A stretch of DNA of 64,000 nucleotides from Laguncularia racemosa (GCA_037954665.1 JBBMOL010000201.1:310001-374000), one strand, 5' to 3'; counted from the stretch's first letter, positions 1 through 11,889 are shown. The notes: generated by a model not told the origin, from the sequence alone. A program made the numbers and translations.

Positions 1-1434
1 GTTAAGTTCTCTAATTTAGTTTTGATGTTAACAAAAGAGGAATAATGTGTAACAAATGAAGATAGTACGTAATATTTCTAAAGTTGAACAAGGAGACAGA
101 AGCTTGTTCAGAACCTTCAAAAGTGTTATATAGACTATTTTTGTTCTAACGGAAGGTGTTTTAGAAGTTATGTAGTGTATCCGTAGTTATCGTGTTAATC
201 TTTCATAAGCACTTTCAGAACCTTTACACTAGGAGAACAGTTGACAGGTTTGTTTCAGAAGCACTTTCAAAACCTTCATAACAGGAGGACAGTTAACAAG
301 TTTGCTTCAGAAGAACTTTCAGAACCTTTCATGTCTGTCACGAATTTTTCCAGATTACGTTCTAATTTTTATATCGATAGTTTTTAATAAATTTCAACGC
401 CTAGCTCGACGTGTCAAGTATTTTTGGGTAATATACTTTATGTGTTTTACTAAAGTTGGATTTTATATCATGGGGTTTTTAATTTACATAAAATTTTACA
501 AGATTTTATTCAAAGATTTCATTTTATGATAAAATGAGATCATATAAGATTTACAAGTTTTATCAAAATTTAAATTTAGATATTTGTGCTATATTTTGGG
601 AGATCCAGCAGTTACAAAGATGAGGTTAAGAAATATGGTTGTTACATGAAGATATGGTTCCACAATGTGAGGAATATCTTCAACAAACTTGATCCAAGAG
701 ATATATCCAAAGAAGATCTCGGTCAAACTAATTTATCCAAGCTTATCCTCATCAACAATATCACGAAATGCAGATTCTCTCCAACAAATCCAACTTATTT
801 TTGAATTAAAAATTCAAAAATAAATTCAAGATTGTCACGTGGAAAGTAGCCGTTATGTTCTCTTCATATAAGGAGTGTTTAATTCAAATGAAAAAAAAGA
901 AAAAAGAAGAGAACGTTGTTGAACAAAAAAGAGACAAACGAAAAGAAAAGACTCATACATCTTCAAGCGAAAAATCTTTACATATATATGTGAATTATCA
1001 TATAGAGGAAATCTGATATTCCTCATTGTTGTTGTAATTCCTTTCATGAATAAGGAATTGTTTGTTGTTTCATCACTGTAGTTGAGTGATTAGCTTAGTG
1101 AAGAAGCTAGAAAGACGCAATAGTGAGACTTTGCCTTGAAGAGGTTTATGTTGTATATCTTCAATTTGTTTGATATAGTGAAACACAACTGGTATAGACA
1201 ACCGGGACCTCGGCGTAGAGCTGGAAGAGACGACTAACGCGCGAGGCGGAACCTCTATAAATATCTGAGCATTCTATTCTGCTCTACTTTTTATTTATTG
1301 CACATTATTGTTCTTCATTATCGTTATTCATGTGATTTTATTAGTCAAGAGTTTTGATTGATTTGCGAAAAAAGTGAAACTTTAAGTAATTAATCAATCC
1401 ACCCCCCTCTTGATTAATCTAATTGGGACCAACA
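1..1434 (+). repeat. Sirevirus-type Copia LTR, solo or terminal, missing its first base
   Basis: The segment matches the LTR at 55307-56792 along its whole length, including the start (after the expected leading T, which lies outside the window) and the end GGGACCAACA. It is followed directly by chromovirus sequence, with AATAC at 1435-1439 as the probable target duplication, because the related C3 copy near 38526 reads through the same point. No internal Copia sequence follows, so this is either a solo LTR or the right end of an element extending beyond the window. The short frames at 302-529, 586-804 and 853-1047 lie inside the LTR and are not genes. Confidence 0.88.
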
Positions 1435-1780
1435 AATACTCTATTCATTAAATGCATGAATGTAGCTGGTACATTCGTTAGTCTAAAGGGCATTATCAGA
1501 AACTCATAGTGCCCATACCTAGTTCGGAATGCTATTTTAAGATGTCCTCTTCTTTGATTCTTAGTTGATGGCAGCCTGATCTTTAGACGACTTTGGAGAA
1601 CACCTGAGCTCCCTACAACTGGTCAGCACAAGTCATCTATCCTCGAAAGAGGATATTTGTTCTTTATTGTGACCTTGTTTAACTCCCTTTAGTCTATATA
1701 GAGTCTCATGCTTCCATCTTTCCTCTACATAAACAGGACTAGTATACCCCCAGGAGAGACACTAGGTCTTATAAAACCAT
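1435..1780 (-). pseudogene. Chromovirus C1 reverse transcriptase fragment
   Basis: Read on the minus strand this is the finger and palm part of a Ty3/chromovirus reverse transcriptase, aligning by eye with the C3 copy at about 38530-38880: a segment starting near the conserved RPSVSP, then a YGHYEFLVMPF-like stretch with FRLTNVPATFMHLM. It is broken by stops and frameshifts. The right edge is the insertion point of the Athila-like element. The same gene resumes at 26274 after the duplicated ACCAT, so the two pieces were once contiguous. The left edge is the insertion point of the Copia LTR. It cannot code for an active enzyme. Confidence 0.85.
1776..1780. other. Target-site duplication ACCAT (left copy; right copy 26274-26278)
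   Basis: ACCAT flanks both outer LTR ends (TGATCG... at 1781 and ...TTATCA at 26273). Removing the element leaves a continuous chromovirus reverse transcriptase, like the uninterrupted sequence near 38850-38890. This is direct evidence for one insertion event. Confidence 0.93.
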
Positions 1781-2521
1781 TGATCGTTGCCAATCGTAGT
1801 TTTAATAAATTGAATTCTTGTTCTTAATCTCACTACGAAGCAATAGGCAAGCGCACCTATCGTAGCGTAATATAGCGAGTAAGCACAAGGTCGTCCCTCA
1901 GAGATACACCAACTACTAGTACTAACTCCGTTCCTATTATCTAACCGCCGCTTAAATATGTTGGTTGAAACTTAATTACGCTAATCTTAAAACTAATAAC
2001 TCACTAACAACAATGGTTCTGAAGATTAATCAATTAACAAAAAGCAACCTAGATTTTATTCTACTCCTTCTCTATCATGTAATTCATTAGATTTATGAAG
2101 ATTGGCGTAATTAACTTCTTATACTGTTGAATTCTCTAGTTAAGTTAACTACTTTCTCAAGTATATTAACCTATCTATTCCTAGGTTTATAAAATAGGAT
2201 CTCTCCTTAGTTAATAGCAACCTAGAATTGCATAAAGCACATGAATTCGCATCAAAATAATAGATGTAAACAAAAGACTTTTGTTTCCTATCTCTAGAAG
2301 AACAATCAAATCTCATTAATTGCATTAAATCTAATCATAAGAGCAATTTCTCAATTAACTAATATGATATCATGCATAAATTCATATTCTGGATCTATGA
2401 ATCTAAGAAACAATTGAAGGGCATGCAATTAATCATAAGAAAGCCAACAACTTCACATTAAAAACCAAATCTTCATCACATGATAGAGAAGTTTCAAATA
2501 AAATCTAGATCTAGGGTCTAC
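1781..2521 (-). repeat. 3' LTR of the Athila-like element, U5-side part
   Basis: Matches 24842-25578 of the 5' LTR with small differences. It stops at TCTAC (2517-2521), which is repeated at 7387-7391 where the LTR resumes, so it was cut by the solo-LTR insertion. Confidence 0.93.
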
Positions 2522-2625
2522 TGATAAGTCGCAAAACACCCTTATCTAGAGTAATGAAATTGTTCTTTATTGTTGAATTTTTAGATGATTTATTGAAGAA
2601 AAGGATGCTTAATGGAATGAATGTT

Positions 2626-5600
2626 AATTTTAGGATCTTCTAGACTATTTTGGAGCTAAGGGAAAGAGTTTTGAAGAGTCGGATCAAGTTTGGAAGGAAT
2701 TGGATACAATACATGTGAAGAAAAGAATTCTGGAAAGTACACAAGCGAGATACACGCCCATGTACTTTGCTTGTGTATACTGAAGTGGATGTCTGGAAAG
2801 TACACGAGAAAAGTACATGCCCATGTATTTTGCTTGTATATCTAAGTTTTGCTGTTGTTCAATGATATTTCAAATACACGACCAATGTACACTCCCATGT
2901 ACTTGCTCGTGTATATTCACATAAGGACACTTGGAAGCAAGCATGAGATACACGAACGAGATACACTACTCGTGTATCCGCTCGTGTATGTATCCAACCC
3001 GGGTACATGTATAAATAGACCGTTAGTTGCCCTAGAATAGAAGTGACAAATTTTGTACTTGCTCTGACTCTCATAACAGTAGGGGAAAGAAGATTCTGTC
3101 AATTCTAAAGGAGATTGAAGACCCACGAAGAAGAAGATTCTATCTTTAAGGGTTGTGACTATGAATTTTATTTATTCTTCTAGTAATTGTATTTCGTTTG
3201 TCTAATTTATTGAGGGTTGACTCTAAATCTAGATTTTATTTGAAACTTCTCTGTCATGTGATGAACATTTGGTTTTTAATGCGATGTTGTTGGCTTTCTT
3301 ATGATTAATTGCATGCCCTTCAATTGTTCATAAGGTGCTTTTTTTAATATAAATCTTGAAAACATATTTGTTATGAATCTAAGAAAAATTAGAGTTAATA
3401 TAAGAAGCAACAACTTATTTAAACGCTTAATAATGAAGGAAGTTAATAACTAGTAGTGGTTACTATAGGGACACCTTTCTACTCATAATATTAGTCTTAG
3501 TTGTTTTTGGATTTATTAAGAAAAGATAAGAAGTTCAATTTTAGGATCTTCTAGAGTATTTGGAGCTAAGGGAAGAGTTTTGAAGAGTCGGATCAAGTTT
3601 GGAAGGAATTGGATACAATACATGTGAAGAAAAGAATTCTGGAAAGTACACAAGCGAGATACATGCCCATGTACTTTGCTTGTGTATACTGAAGTGGATG
3701 TCTGGAAAGTACACGAGAAAAGTACATGCCCATGTACTTTGCTTGTATATCTAAGTTTTGCTGTTGTTCAATGATGTTTCAAATACACGACCAATGTACA
3801 CTCCCATGTACTTGCTCGTGTATATTCACATAAGGACACTTGGAAGCAAGCATGAGATACACGAACGAGATACACTACTCGTGTATCCGCTCGTGTATGT
3901 ATCCAACCCGGGTACATGTATAAATAGACCGTTAGTTGCCCTAGAATAGAAGTGACAAATTTTGTACTTGCTCTGACTCTCATAACAGTAGGGGAAAGAA
4001 GATTCTGTCAATTCTAAAGGAGATTGAAGACCCACGAAGAAGAAGATTCTATCTTTAAGGGTTGTGACTATGAATTTTATTTATTCTTCTAGTAATTGTA
4101 TTTCGTTTGTCTAATTTATTGGAGGGGTTGACTCTAAATCTAGATTTTATTTGAAACTTCTCTGTCATGTGATGAACATTTGGTTTTTAATGCGATGTTG
4201 TTGGCTTTCTTATGATTAATTGCATGCCCTTCAATTGTTCCTTAGATTCATAGATCCGGAATAGAATTTATGTATGATATCATATTAGTTAATTGAAAAT
4301 TGATCTTATGATTAGATTTAATGCAATTAATGAATTCGATTGTTCTTCTAGAGATAGAAACAAGAGTCTTCTGTTTACATCGACTACGTTGATGCGAATC
4401 ATGTGCTTTATGCAATCTAGGTTGCTATTAACTAAGGAGAGGTCCTATTTGATAAACCTAGGATTAGATAGTTAATATACTTGAGAAAGTACTTAACTTG
4501 ACTAGAGAATTCGACAGTATAAGAAGTCAATTACGCCAATCTTCATAAATCTAATGAATTACATGATAGAGAAGGAGAGAATAACATCAAGGTTGCTTTT
4601 GTTAATTGATAAATCTTTCGAACCATTGTTGTTAGTGAGTTATTAGTTTTAAGATTAGAGTAATTAAGTTTCAACCAACATATTTAAGCGGCGGTTAGAT
4701 AATGGAACGGAGTTAGTACTAGTAGTTGGTGTATCTCTGAGGGACGACCTTGTGCTTACTCACTATATTACGCTACGATAGGTGCGCTTGCCTATTGCTT
4801 CATAGAAGATTAAGAATAAGAATTCAATTTTAGGATCTTCTAGAGTATTTTGGAGCTAAGGAAGGAGTTTTGAAGAGTCGGATCAAGTTTGGAAGGAATT
4901 GGATACAATACATGTGAAGAAAAGAATTCTGGAAAGTACACAAGCGAGATACATGCCCATGTACTTTGCTTGTGTATACTGAAGTGGATGTCTGGAAAGT
5001 ACACGAGAAAAGTACATGCCCATGTACTTTGCTTGTATATCTAAGTTTTGCTGTTGTTCAATGATGTTTCAAATACACGACCAATGTACACTCCATGTAC
5101 TTGCTCGTGTATATTCACAAAGGACACTTGGAAGCAAGCATGAGATACACGAACGAGATACACTACTCGTGTATCCGCTCGTGTATGTATCCAACCCGGG
5201 TACATGTATAATAGACCGTTAGTTGCCTAGAATAGAAGTGACAAATTTTGTACTTGCTCTGACTCTCATAACAGTAGGGAAAGAAGATTCTGTCAATTCT
5301 AAAGGAGATTGAAGACCCACGAAGAAGAAGATTCTATCTTTAAGGGTTGTGATATGATTTTATTTATTCTTCTAGTAATTGTATTTCGTTTGTCTAATTT
5401 TTGGAGGGGTTGACTCTAAATCTAGATTTTATTTGAAACTTCTCTGTCATGTATGAACATTTGGTTTTTAATGCGATGTTGTTGCTTTCTTAGATTAATT
5501 GCATGCCCAATTTCCTTATTCAAGATCCGGAAAGAATTATGTATGATATCATATAAATTGAGAAATGATCTTATGATTAATTAATGCAATTAATGAGATT

Positions 5601-7360
5601 GATTTTCTTCTAGAGATGGAAAAAGAGTCTTCTGTTACATCGACTACGTTGATGCAATTCAGTGCTTTATGCAATCTAGGTTCTATTAACTAAGGAAGGT
5701 CCTATTTGATAAACCTGATTAGATAGGTTATATACTGAAAGTACTTAACTTGCTAGAGAATTCGACAGTATAAGAAGTCAATTACGCCAATCTTCATAAA
5801 TCTAATGAATTACATGATAGAGAAGGAGTAGAATAACATCAAGTTGCTTTTGTTAATTGATAAATCTTCGAACCATTGTTGTAGAGTTATTATTTTAAGA
5901 TTGAGTAATTAAGTTCAACCACATATTAAAGCGGCGTTAGATAATAGGAACGGAGTTAGTACTAGTAGTTGGTGTATCTCTGAGGGACGACCTTGTGCTA
6001 CTCACTATATACGCTACGATAGTCGCTTGCCTATTGCTTCATAGTAAGATTAAGAATAAGAATTCAATTTAGGATCTTCTAGAGTATTTTGGAGCTAAGG
6101 GAAGGAGTTTTGAAGAGTCGGATCAAGTTTGGAAGGATTGGATACATACTTGAAGAAAAGAATTCTGGAAAGTACACAAGCGAATACAGCCCATGTACTT
6201 TGCTTGTGTATACTGAAGTGGATGTCTGGAAAGTACACGAGAAAAGTACATGCCCATGACTTTGCTTGTATATCTAAGTTTTGCTGTTGTTCAATGATGT
6301 TCAAATACACGACCAATGTACACTCCCATGTACTTGCTCGTGTAATTCACATAAGGACACTTGGAAGAAGCATGAGATACACGAACTGAGATACACTACT
6401 CGTGTATCCGCTCGTGTATGTATCCAACCCGGGTACATGTATAAATAGACCGTTAGTTGCCCTAGAATAGAAGTGACAAATTTTGTACTTGCTCTGACTC
6501 TCATAACAGTAGGGGAAAGAAGATTCTGTCAATTCTAAAGGAGATTGAAGACCCATGAAGAAGAAGATTCTATCTTTAAGGGTTGTGACTATGAATTTTA
6601 TTTATTCTTCTAGTAATTGTATTTCGTTTGTCTAATTTATGGAGGGGTTGACTCTAAATCTAGATTTTATTTGAAACTTCTCTGTCATGTCATGAACATT
6701 TGGTTTTTAATGCGATGTTGTTAGCTTTCTTATGATTAATTGCATGCCCTTCAATTGTTCCTTAGATTCATAGATCCGGAATATGAATTTATGTATGATA
6801 TCATATTAGTTAATTGAGAAATTGATCTTATGATTAGATTTAATGCAATTAATGAGATTCGATTGTTCTTCTAGAGATAGGAAACAAGAGTCTTCTGTTT
6901 ACATCGACTATGTTGATGCGAATTCATGTGCTTTATGCAATTCTAGGTTGCTATTAACTAAGGAGAGGTCCTATTTGATAAACCTAGGATTAGATAGGTT
7001 AATATACTTGAGAAAGTACTTAACGTGACTAGAGAATTCGACAGTATAAGAAGTCAATTACGCCAATCTTCATAAATCTAATGAATTACATGATGGAGAA
7101 GGAGTAGAATAACATCAAGGTTGCTTTTGTTAATTGATAAATCTTTCGAACCATTGTTGTTAGTGAGTTATTAATTTTAAGATTAGAGTAATTAAGTTTC
7201 AACCAACATATTTAAGCGGCGGTTAGATAATAGGAACGGAGTTAGTACTAGTAGTTGGTGTATCTCTGAGGGACGACCTTGTGCTTACTCACTATATTAC
7301 GCTACGATAGGTGCGCTTGCCTATTGCTTCATAGTAAGATTAAGAATAAGAATTCAATTT
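2626..7360 (+). repeat. Four direct repeats of the LTR interior (units A-D)
   Basis: Each unit starts at AATTTTAGGATCTTC or a close variant: A 2626-3536, B 3537-4825, C 4826-6065, D 6066 to about 7360. Units B-D run from that start to the terminal-region motif AATTCAATTT, about 1240-1295 bp each. Unit A is only 911 bp and has a different tail (3330-3536). In normal LTRs the two motifs are far apart. Here they are fused as TTCAATTTTAGG, which points to joining at the shared AATTT. Unit C and the first part of D carry many one-base deletions. Confidence 0.88.
3010..6448 (+). promoter_or_regulatory. Four tandem LTR promoter cores (TATAAATAG)
   Basis: Each tandem unit carries a TATA box just after CCCGGGTACATG: 3010-3018, 3919-3927, 5207-5214 and 6440-6448. 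The third reads TATAATAG because of a one-base deletion that may be a sequencing error. Each box lies immediately downstream of the unit's cluster of TACACGA/TCGTGTA inverted repeats, an arrangement expected of a U3 promoter. Activity is inferred only. Confidence 0.6.
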
Positions 7361-7386
7361 ATTAAAACTACGATTGGCAACGATCA

Positions 7387-8087
7387 TCTACTCCTCCATA
7401 AATTGGACAAAAGAAATGCAATTACTAGAAGAATAGATAAAATTCATAGTTACAACCCGTAAATATAGAATCTTCTTCTTCATAGGTCTTCAATCTCCCT
7501 TGAAATCGACAGAATCTTCTTTCCCTTACTGTTATGGAGTCAGAGAAAATAAAAAATTCGTAACCCCCCTGTTCTAAGGCAACTAACGGTCTATTTATAC
7601 ATGTACCTGGGTTGGATACATACACGAGCGGATACACGAGTAGTGTATCTCGTTCGTGTATCTCATGCTTGCTTTCAAGTGTCTTTATGTGAATATACAC
7701 GAGCAAGTACATGGGAGTGTACATTGGTCGTATATTTGAAACATCATTGAACAGCAGCAAAACTTAGATACACAAGCAAAGTACATAGGCGTGTACTTTG
7801 CTCGTGTACTTTCCAGACATCCACTTTAGTATACACAAGCGAAGTACATGGGCATGTATCTCACTTGTGTACTTTCCAGAATTCTTTTCTTCACATGTAT
7901 TGTATCCAATTCCTTCTAAACTTGATCTGACTCTTCAAAACCCCTTCTCTTAGCTCCAAAATACTCTAGAAGATCCTGAAATTAACATTCATTCCATTAA
8001 GCATCATTTTCTTCAACAAATCATCTAAAAATTCAACAATAAAGCACAATTTCATTACTCTAGATAAGGGTATTTTGCGACTTATCA
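7387..8087 (-). repeat. 3' LTR of the Athila-like element, U3-side part
   Basis: Corresponds to 25574-26273 of the 5' LTR, beginning with the second TCTAC and ending CTTATCA (TGATAAG on the minus strand) next to the purine tract. It includes a TATA box (7591-7599, reading CTATTTATA on the plus strand) and the TACACGAG dyads. The frame at 7425-7760 is LTR sequence. Confidence 0.92.
7591..7599 (-). promoter_or_regulatory. TATA box of the 3' LTR
   Basis: TATAAATAG on the minus strand, intact. The matching site in the 5' LTR (25790-25798) reads TAAAAATAG. Confidence 0.6.
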
Positions 8088-8105
8088 AACTTCCCCACAC
8101 TTAAG
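8088..8105 (-). other. Polypurine tract of the Athila-like element
   Basis: On the minus strand CTTAAGTGTGGGGAAGTT abuts the 3' LTR start. The gag-protease element has nearly the same tract (AAGTGTGGGGGAATT at 20000-20014). Confidence 0.85.
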
Positions 8106-8108
8106 TCT

Positions 8109-8126
8109 TTGCTTGTCCTCAAGCAA
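8109..8126 (-). other. Hairpin motif H3 beside the polypurine tract
   Basis: TTGCTTGAGGACAAGCAA (minus strand) forms a perfect 6-bp stem with a 6-base loop GAGGAC. The identical 18-mer lies at 19976-19993 in the gag-protease element, also just before its purine tract. Function is not known to me; a structural role in plus-strand priming or RNA handling is speculation. Confidence 0.75.
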
Positions 8127-9660
8127 AATAAAACATTAATCAAACTTCTCATTAATCATGATTGTCGTTACCAAATAATACTACTCAGACATTAGCATTT
8201 ATGAATTTTAATCTTCAAAGCTCAATGTAATCCCTCAATCTAATGAGTGTGCTTCTCACCTTATCATGAAAGTATTGTAACAAAGATACTTTAGTCAAAT
8301 TTCTAGGATTAATCAGAGTAGACCAATCTTTACCCTTGTCATTTAACAATAGCTTTCATGATCAAAATTAGACATAAGATCAATTAGAGCGAAAGGAAAC
8401 GTGGTACATTTCAACCACCACTAAAGAGTCTATAATCTTCTCAATTATCTCTCTTGGTAAAGCAATCAATAATGAAAATACATTGCATCTATGTTTCCCC
8501 TGGATTCCTTCTCCTTTTTGGTTGATCTCTTCAAAGATTTTATTCTTTGTAATAGTTCACTAGTTTCATCCCTTTTTTTTTTTTTGTTTAGGATCTTGCA
8601 ACCCATGTAACGAGTTTTCAGCCGATAATCCTAGGCTCATCACCTAAGTTAACCAACGTTATCACCTCAATTGAGGGCATTCCTGTGGGCTTAATTGCTC
8701 GAGTTACAAGTCCCTCTCAACTTTTGCCTTTATGGTATTTCATTTTGTTACGGTAATTTCCTCGGTCGGCCGATCCCAAGCCAGACGACCTTAGGTGACC
8801 GGGTTTTAAAGGAACCCCATCGAACCTCTATTACCTTAACTTATTATTTTGACTAGTTAGTAGCGGAGTCAAACTTCGCTCTTCTGAGGGACCAAAGCCT
8901 GCCCATACTAACCAATCCTTTATTTTTCAAGTATAACATGCTTTCATTAAATTATTACTTTAAAGAGATCTTCTAAGAAGGATCACCAAGAGAATCATTT
9001 CATTTGCCCTTTCATGAAAGATTAAATGGCTCTTAAGATCTTTGAGTTTCACAACGATTTTATCCCATAACTTTGACTAAGTATCAATGTTCCAAAGAAG
9101 ACAAAGGTGACATACACAACACTCTTTTAGAGGAATTCATTCACTAAATGCTAAAATACTATGTAATTTGCAATCATGATTTCAAAATTCGATTATCAAG
9201 CAAAAAGAGAAAAACAAAAATTAGGGCAAATTTTTGAATGACTCATACAATTCAGCATAACCTTTATCAAATTTCTTTAGTATCCCCTTCCCCACACTTA
9301 GATTGAGACATTGTCCCCAATGTCTTTATCATTCCAGAACGTAATGAGAAATAAAGAGATAAAAAGAAAAATAAAAAGAAAAGGAACTGAGACTTCTCGG
9401 GATTAAACAGGTGATGGACCAATTGCATAGCTAGTAGAATGTCGATCATCTATATCGATGAAGTTCACCAAGGAAAGTTATGGGACCAGTTGCATTCGCA
9501 GGATAGCACCTAGATCAGCAAAGTTCAACACAACAAAAACGAAAGGTAAAAGAGTAAATAGAGATCAGTTATTATTACAGTCATCCAGCAAGAAAGAGTC
9601 TAGCTCAATAGAAAGAGCTCCTCAAATATGCAAAATAAAATAGTTAACTTAAAGTCATTC
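8127..9660 (-). other. 3' untranslated region of the Athila-like element
   Basis: I see no supported gene on either strand. The stretch is AT-rich and contains motif H2 at 8768-8805 (AACCCGGTCACCT... on the minus strand), shared with 19449-19485. Short frames at 9267-9449 and 9458-9643 have no recognisable domain. Confidence 0.6.
8768..8805 (-). other. Conserved 3' motif H2
   Basis: The minus strand reads AAACCCGGTCACCTAAGGT, then a stretch containing GGCTTGGGATCGGCCGA. The gag-protease element has AAACCCGGTCACTTCAGTGA followed by CGAGCTCGGGATGTGCCGA at 19448-19486. In that copy GTCACTTCAGTGAC (19454-19467) is a perfect short hairpin; in this copy the stem is only partly kept. Confidence 0.65.
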
Positions 9661-9661
9661 A

Positions 9662-11051
9662 TTATTCCGAACTAGTCTCCTCATCTTCATCATCGTCATT
9701 CTCATATGTTTCATCCTCTTCATCATCACTTTCCTCCCCCTTGGCAATGATTGGTTCCACTTCCTCCGTGGTTTCCTCAGTATCTTCTTCACTTTCTCCC
9801 TCACTTTCTCCCTCGTTTTCCTTGTCTTTATCATCGCTGGCCTCAACTTCCTCTTCAGCTTCAGAGGAAGAGGCATAAGTGGGCAAACTGGCTTGCCTCG
9901 CTGGGAAGCACTTAGCCAGTGACTGGAAAGTGTGAACTACAAATTTTCTAAATTTTTTTTCTTTCTTTTTCAACCCCTATAGTTGAACTTTCATCTCACC
10001 TTGGGTCTTCTCAATGGATGCCAAGCGGTCAAGTACCCGCTCCAATGTGGAAATAGAAGACTCACCAGGTGAAGACAAGGAAGGAGCAGCTTTAGAGGAT
10101 TGTGCAAAAGGATGCGGCCTGCCAGAAGTGCGGGAACTTCCTATGATTTTTTTCACTCCCCACTTAGCAAACGACCCATCAGAGATTCTTTCCTGATTGC
10201 ACTTGGCGGCCTCTGGCCCAGGGTCTTGGAAAATGTTCATGCTCTTCAGCAAATGAGTAATGAAGCTGCCACAGTAAATCCCCTTAAAACAAGAGCCATG
10301 TACCTGTCTCCATATATAAAAGGCCAACTCCAACTGATATTAATTTGATATCCGTGGGAGATGCTGTAAAGATAGAAGATTTCAAAGTTATTGACAACTC
10401 CCTTACTGCTTTTTCGGGCTCCAATTGTATTTGTCAAGAGCCAATGACAAACTTTGAGGCGATCATCCTTAATTAGAGAGGCCTTGGAGTTGGGTGGAAA
10501 GTACTCTTGATTTGGGTTTTCGGTCAACTCCTCCAACATACCTGATTGTTAACGTGGGGAGGCCAAAGGCAATGTAAACCCCGAAACTCAGGTGTCCGGG
10601 TAAAAGCTTTAGTGTAGAATCCCATTAGAGAACAGAACTGGCGGATAGTACAGTTGTGCTATTGCCCGTATACTTCAAAACTGAAAGAGTTGTCCCAACC
10701 TTTTTCAATTTCCGTCTTCTGTATCTACATAGTGGATAGGAACTCAAGAGTAACATCCCTATACGCTGGTTCTTGGATGGTGAACAGGACCTCCCATGGT
10801 CCGATAGCAAGGGTCTCCTTAATTGGTTGAACTAATCCATACCCTTCCAGCATGCCCCAATCCAAGTATTGATGTGCACCAAACGGTTTTTTTGAGAGAA
10901 TTTCAAACCGCTTCTTACTCCATGGCTCCTCCGCAACTCTTCAGGGGGGTAGAGCGGAGGATAAACTAGCATCATCCCGCTTCCTCTTAGCAAGGGTGGT
11001 CTTGTTCTTCTTGGTAAACTTCGGTTTAATTGCACAAGTCTTTGTGACCAT
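9662..11051 (-). pseudogene. Downstream (env-like position) reading frame of the Athila-like element
   Basis: Read on the minus strand, an ATG at 11051 starts a lysine-rich N-terminus with KRKRDD, a possible nuclear signal. After frameshifts follow pieces at 10832-11035, 10246-10539 and 9977-10333, and then a strongly acidic Glu/Asp tail (9662-9973, DDEEDETYENDDDEDEE). The middle resembles the 'putative plant transposon protein' domain often annotated in the frame after integrase of Athila elements; the GSFITHLLKSMNI segment and the LERVLDRLASIEK helix fit that. No signal peptide or membrane span is visible, so it should not be called an envelope protein. It is broken by several frameshifts and stops. 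Confidence 0.6.
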
Positions 11052-11889
11052 CTGAATCAATCACAATGGTCTCAAAATAGGTTAGGTTCGGTAATTACAC
11101 AAAGAAAATGATAGGACTTGCATTGGGTTTGCAAAACAAGGAGGAAGATAGCACAGTTGAGATACACAACCAAGGTACACGATCGTGTACCTAGTTGTGT
11201 ATCTACCCATCTAATACATGCACAAATTACCATAGGAACGCTCAAAATCAGGTCTTGTGGCTTTAGTATATTATCAATCTACCTTCCTGAAGGCCAAAAA
11301 TGTAACTACAACACACCCAAAGCATCATCAAATGATAAAGTTCGAATTTTGATTCTAAGAAGCTAGGTGCGATAGTTTAGTGATCATAAAAAAAAAATGG
11401 CCTCATAACTTGGTTTCTAGAAAGAAGATCGGAAAAAAAAAAAAAAAAAACACAACAACATTATTCCAGAAACGCCACAAAATCAAAGTCCCAAATATTC
11501 ATGTTCAAACCTTAATTGTCAATTCACTTGTTTGGCAGCCACTCATGACATCAATCATACATGCATTCACGTGAGTTCAAAATGTCTACAGATCTATCAA
11601 CAATCGACTTCCAAAATGCGAAATCACTCATCATACCATCATCATAGATGCAAGCATGTATGGTAGTCGTAAAAGAAAACCGAGTAGCAACCGTATTGCA
11701 ATAAGTATTAAAGAAGAAGAAGAGAAAACTTACTTACCTTGAATCCTTGAAACGGAAGAAATTTATGGTGTGGAAAGAACAACCACGGTATGGAGGAGTA
11801 GAGTGGGAGTGAGTGGGCCAAATACACGAATGGAGAATGGGTCGTGTAAATGGCAGAGTGAAGTGAGGAGTCCTTTTATAGTACAAGCA
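11052..11889 (-). other. Noncoding spacer between downstream frame and dyad array
   Basis: I see no supported gene here. It contains a TACACGATCGTGTA-type dyad near 11175-11195 (GGTACACGATCGTGTACC), an A-rich run near 11432-11450, and at 11700-11890 the edge of the tandem array. Frames at 11118-11366 and 11380-11574 lack recognisable features. Confidence 0.5.

Larger units (their letters stand above)
2522..7386 (+). mobile_element. Solo LTR of the same family in opposite orientation, internally amplified in tandem
   Basis: The insert begins TGATAAGTCGC and ends GGCAACGATCA, the exact termini of this LTR family, and is flanked by TCTAC on both sides. There is no gag, pol or primer site, so it is LTR-only. 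A normal LTR of this family is 1432 bp; this one is 4865 bp because its interior is repeated in direct orientation. It sits antisense inside the 3' LTR of the host element, so the locus is a large inverted repeat. The short frames repeated at 2849, 3758 and 5016 are translated LTR sequence, not genes. Confidence 0.9.

Noticed and set aside
2849..4475. Repeated identical short frames (60-71 residues) on both strands as a multigene family
   Set aside because: They are the same LTR interior in successive tandem units, have no domain and occur in both orientations over the palindromic arrays.
9662..9973. Acidic frame as an independent nuclear chaperone-like gene
   Set aside because: It is in line with the downstream frame of the Athila-like element and forms its acidic tail; no separate promoter or domain is seen.
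9662..11051. Retroviral-type envelope gene
   Set aside because: No signal peptide, transmembrane segment or cleavage site is visible; the position is env-like but the content resembles the plant transposon protein domain.
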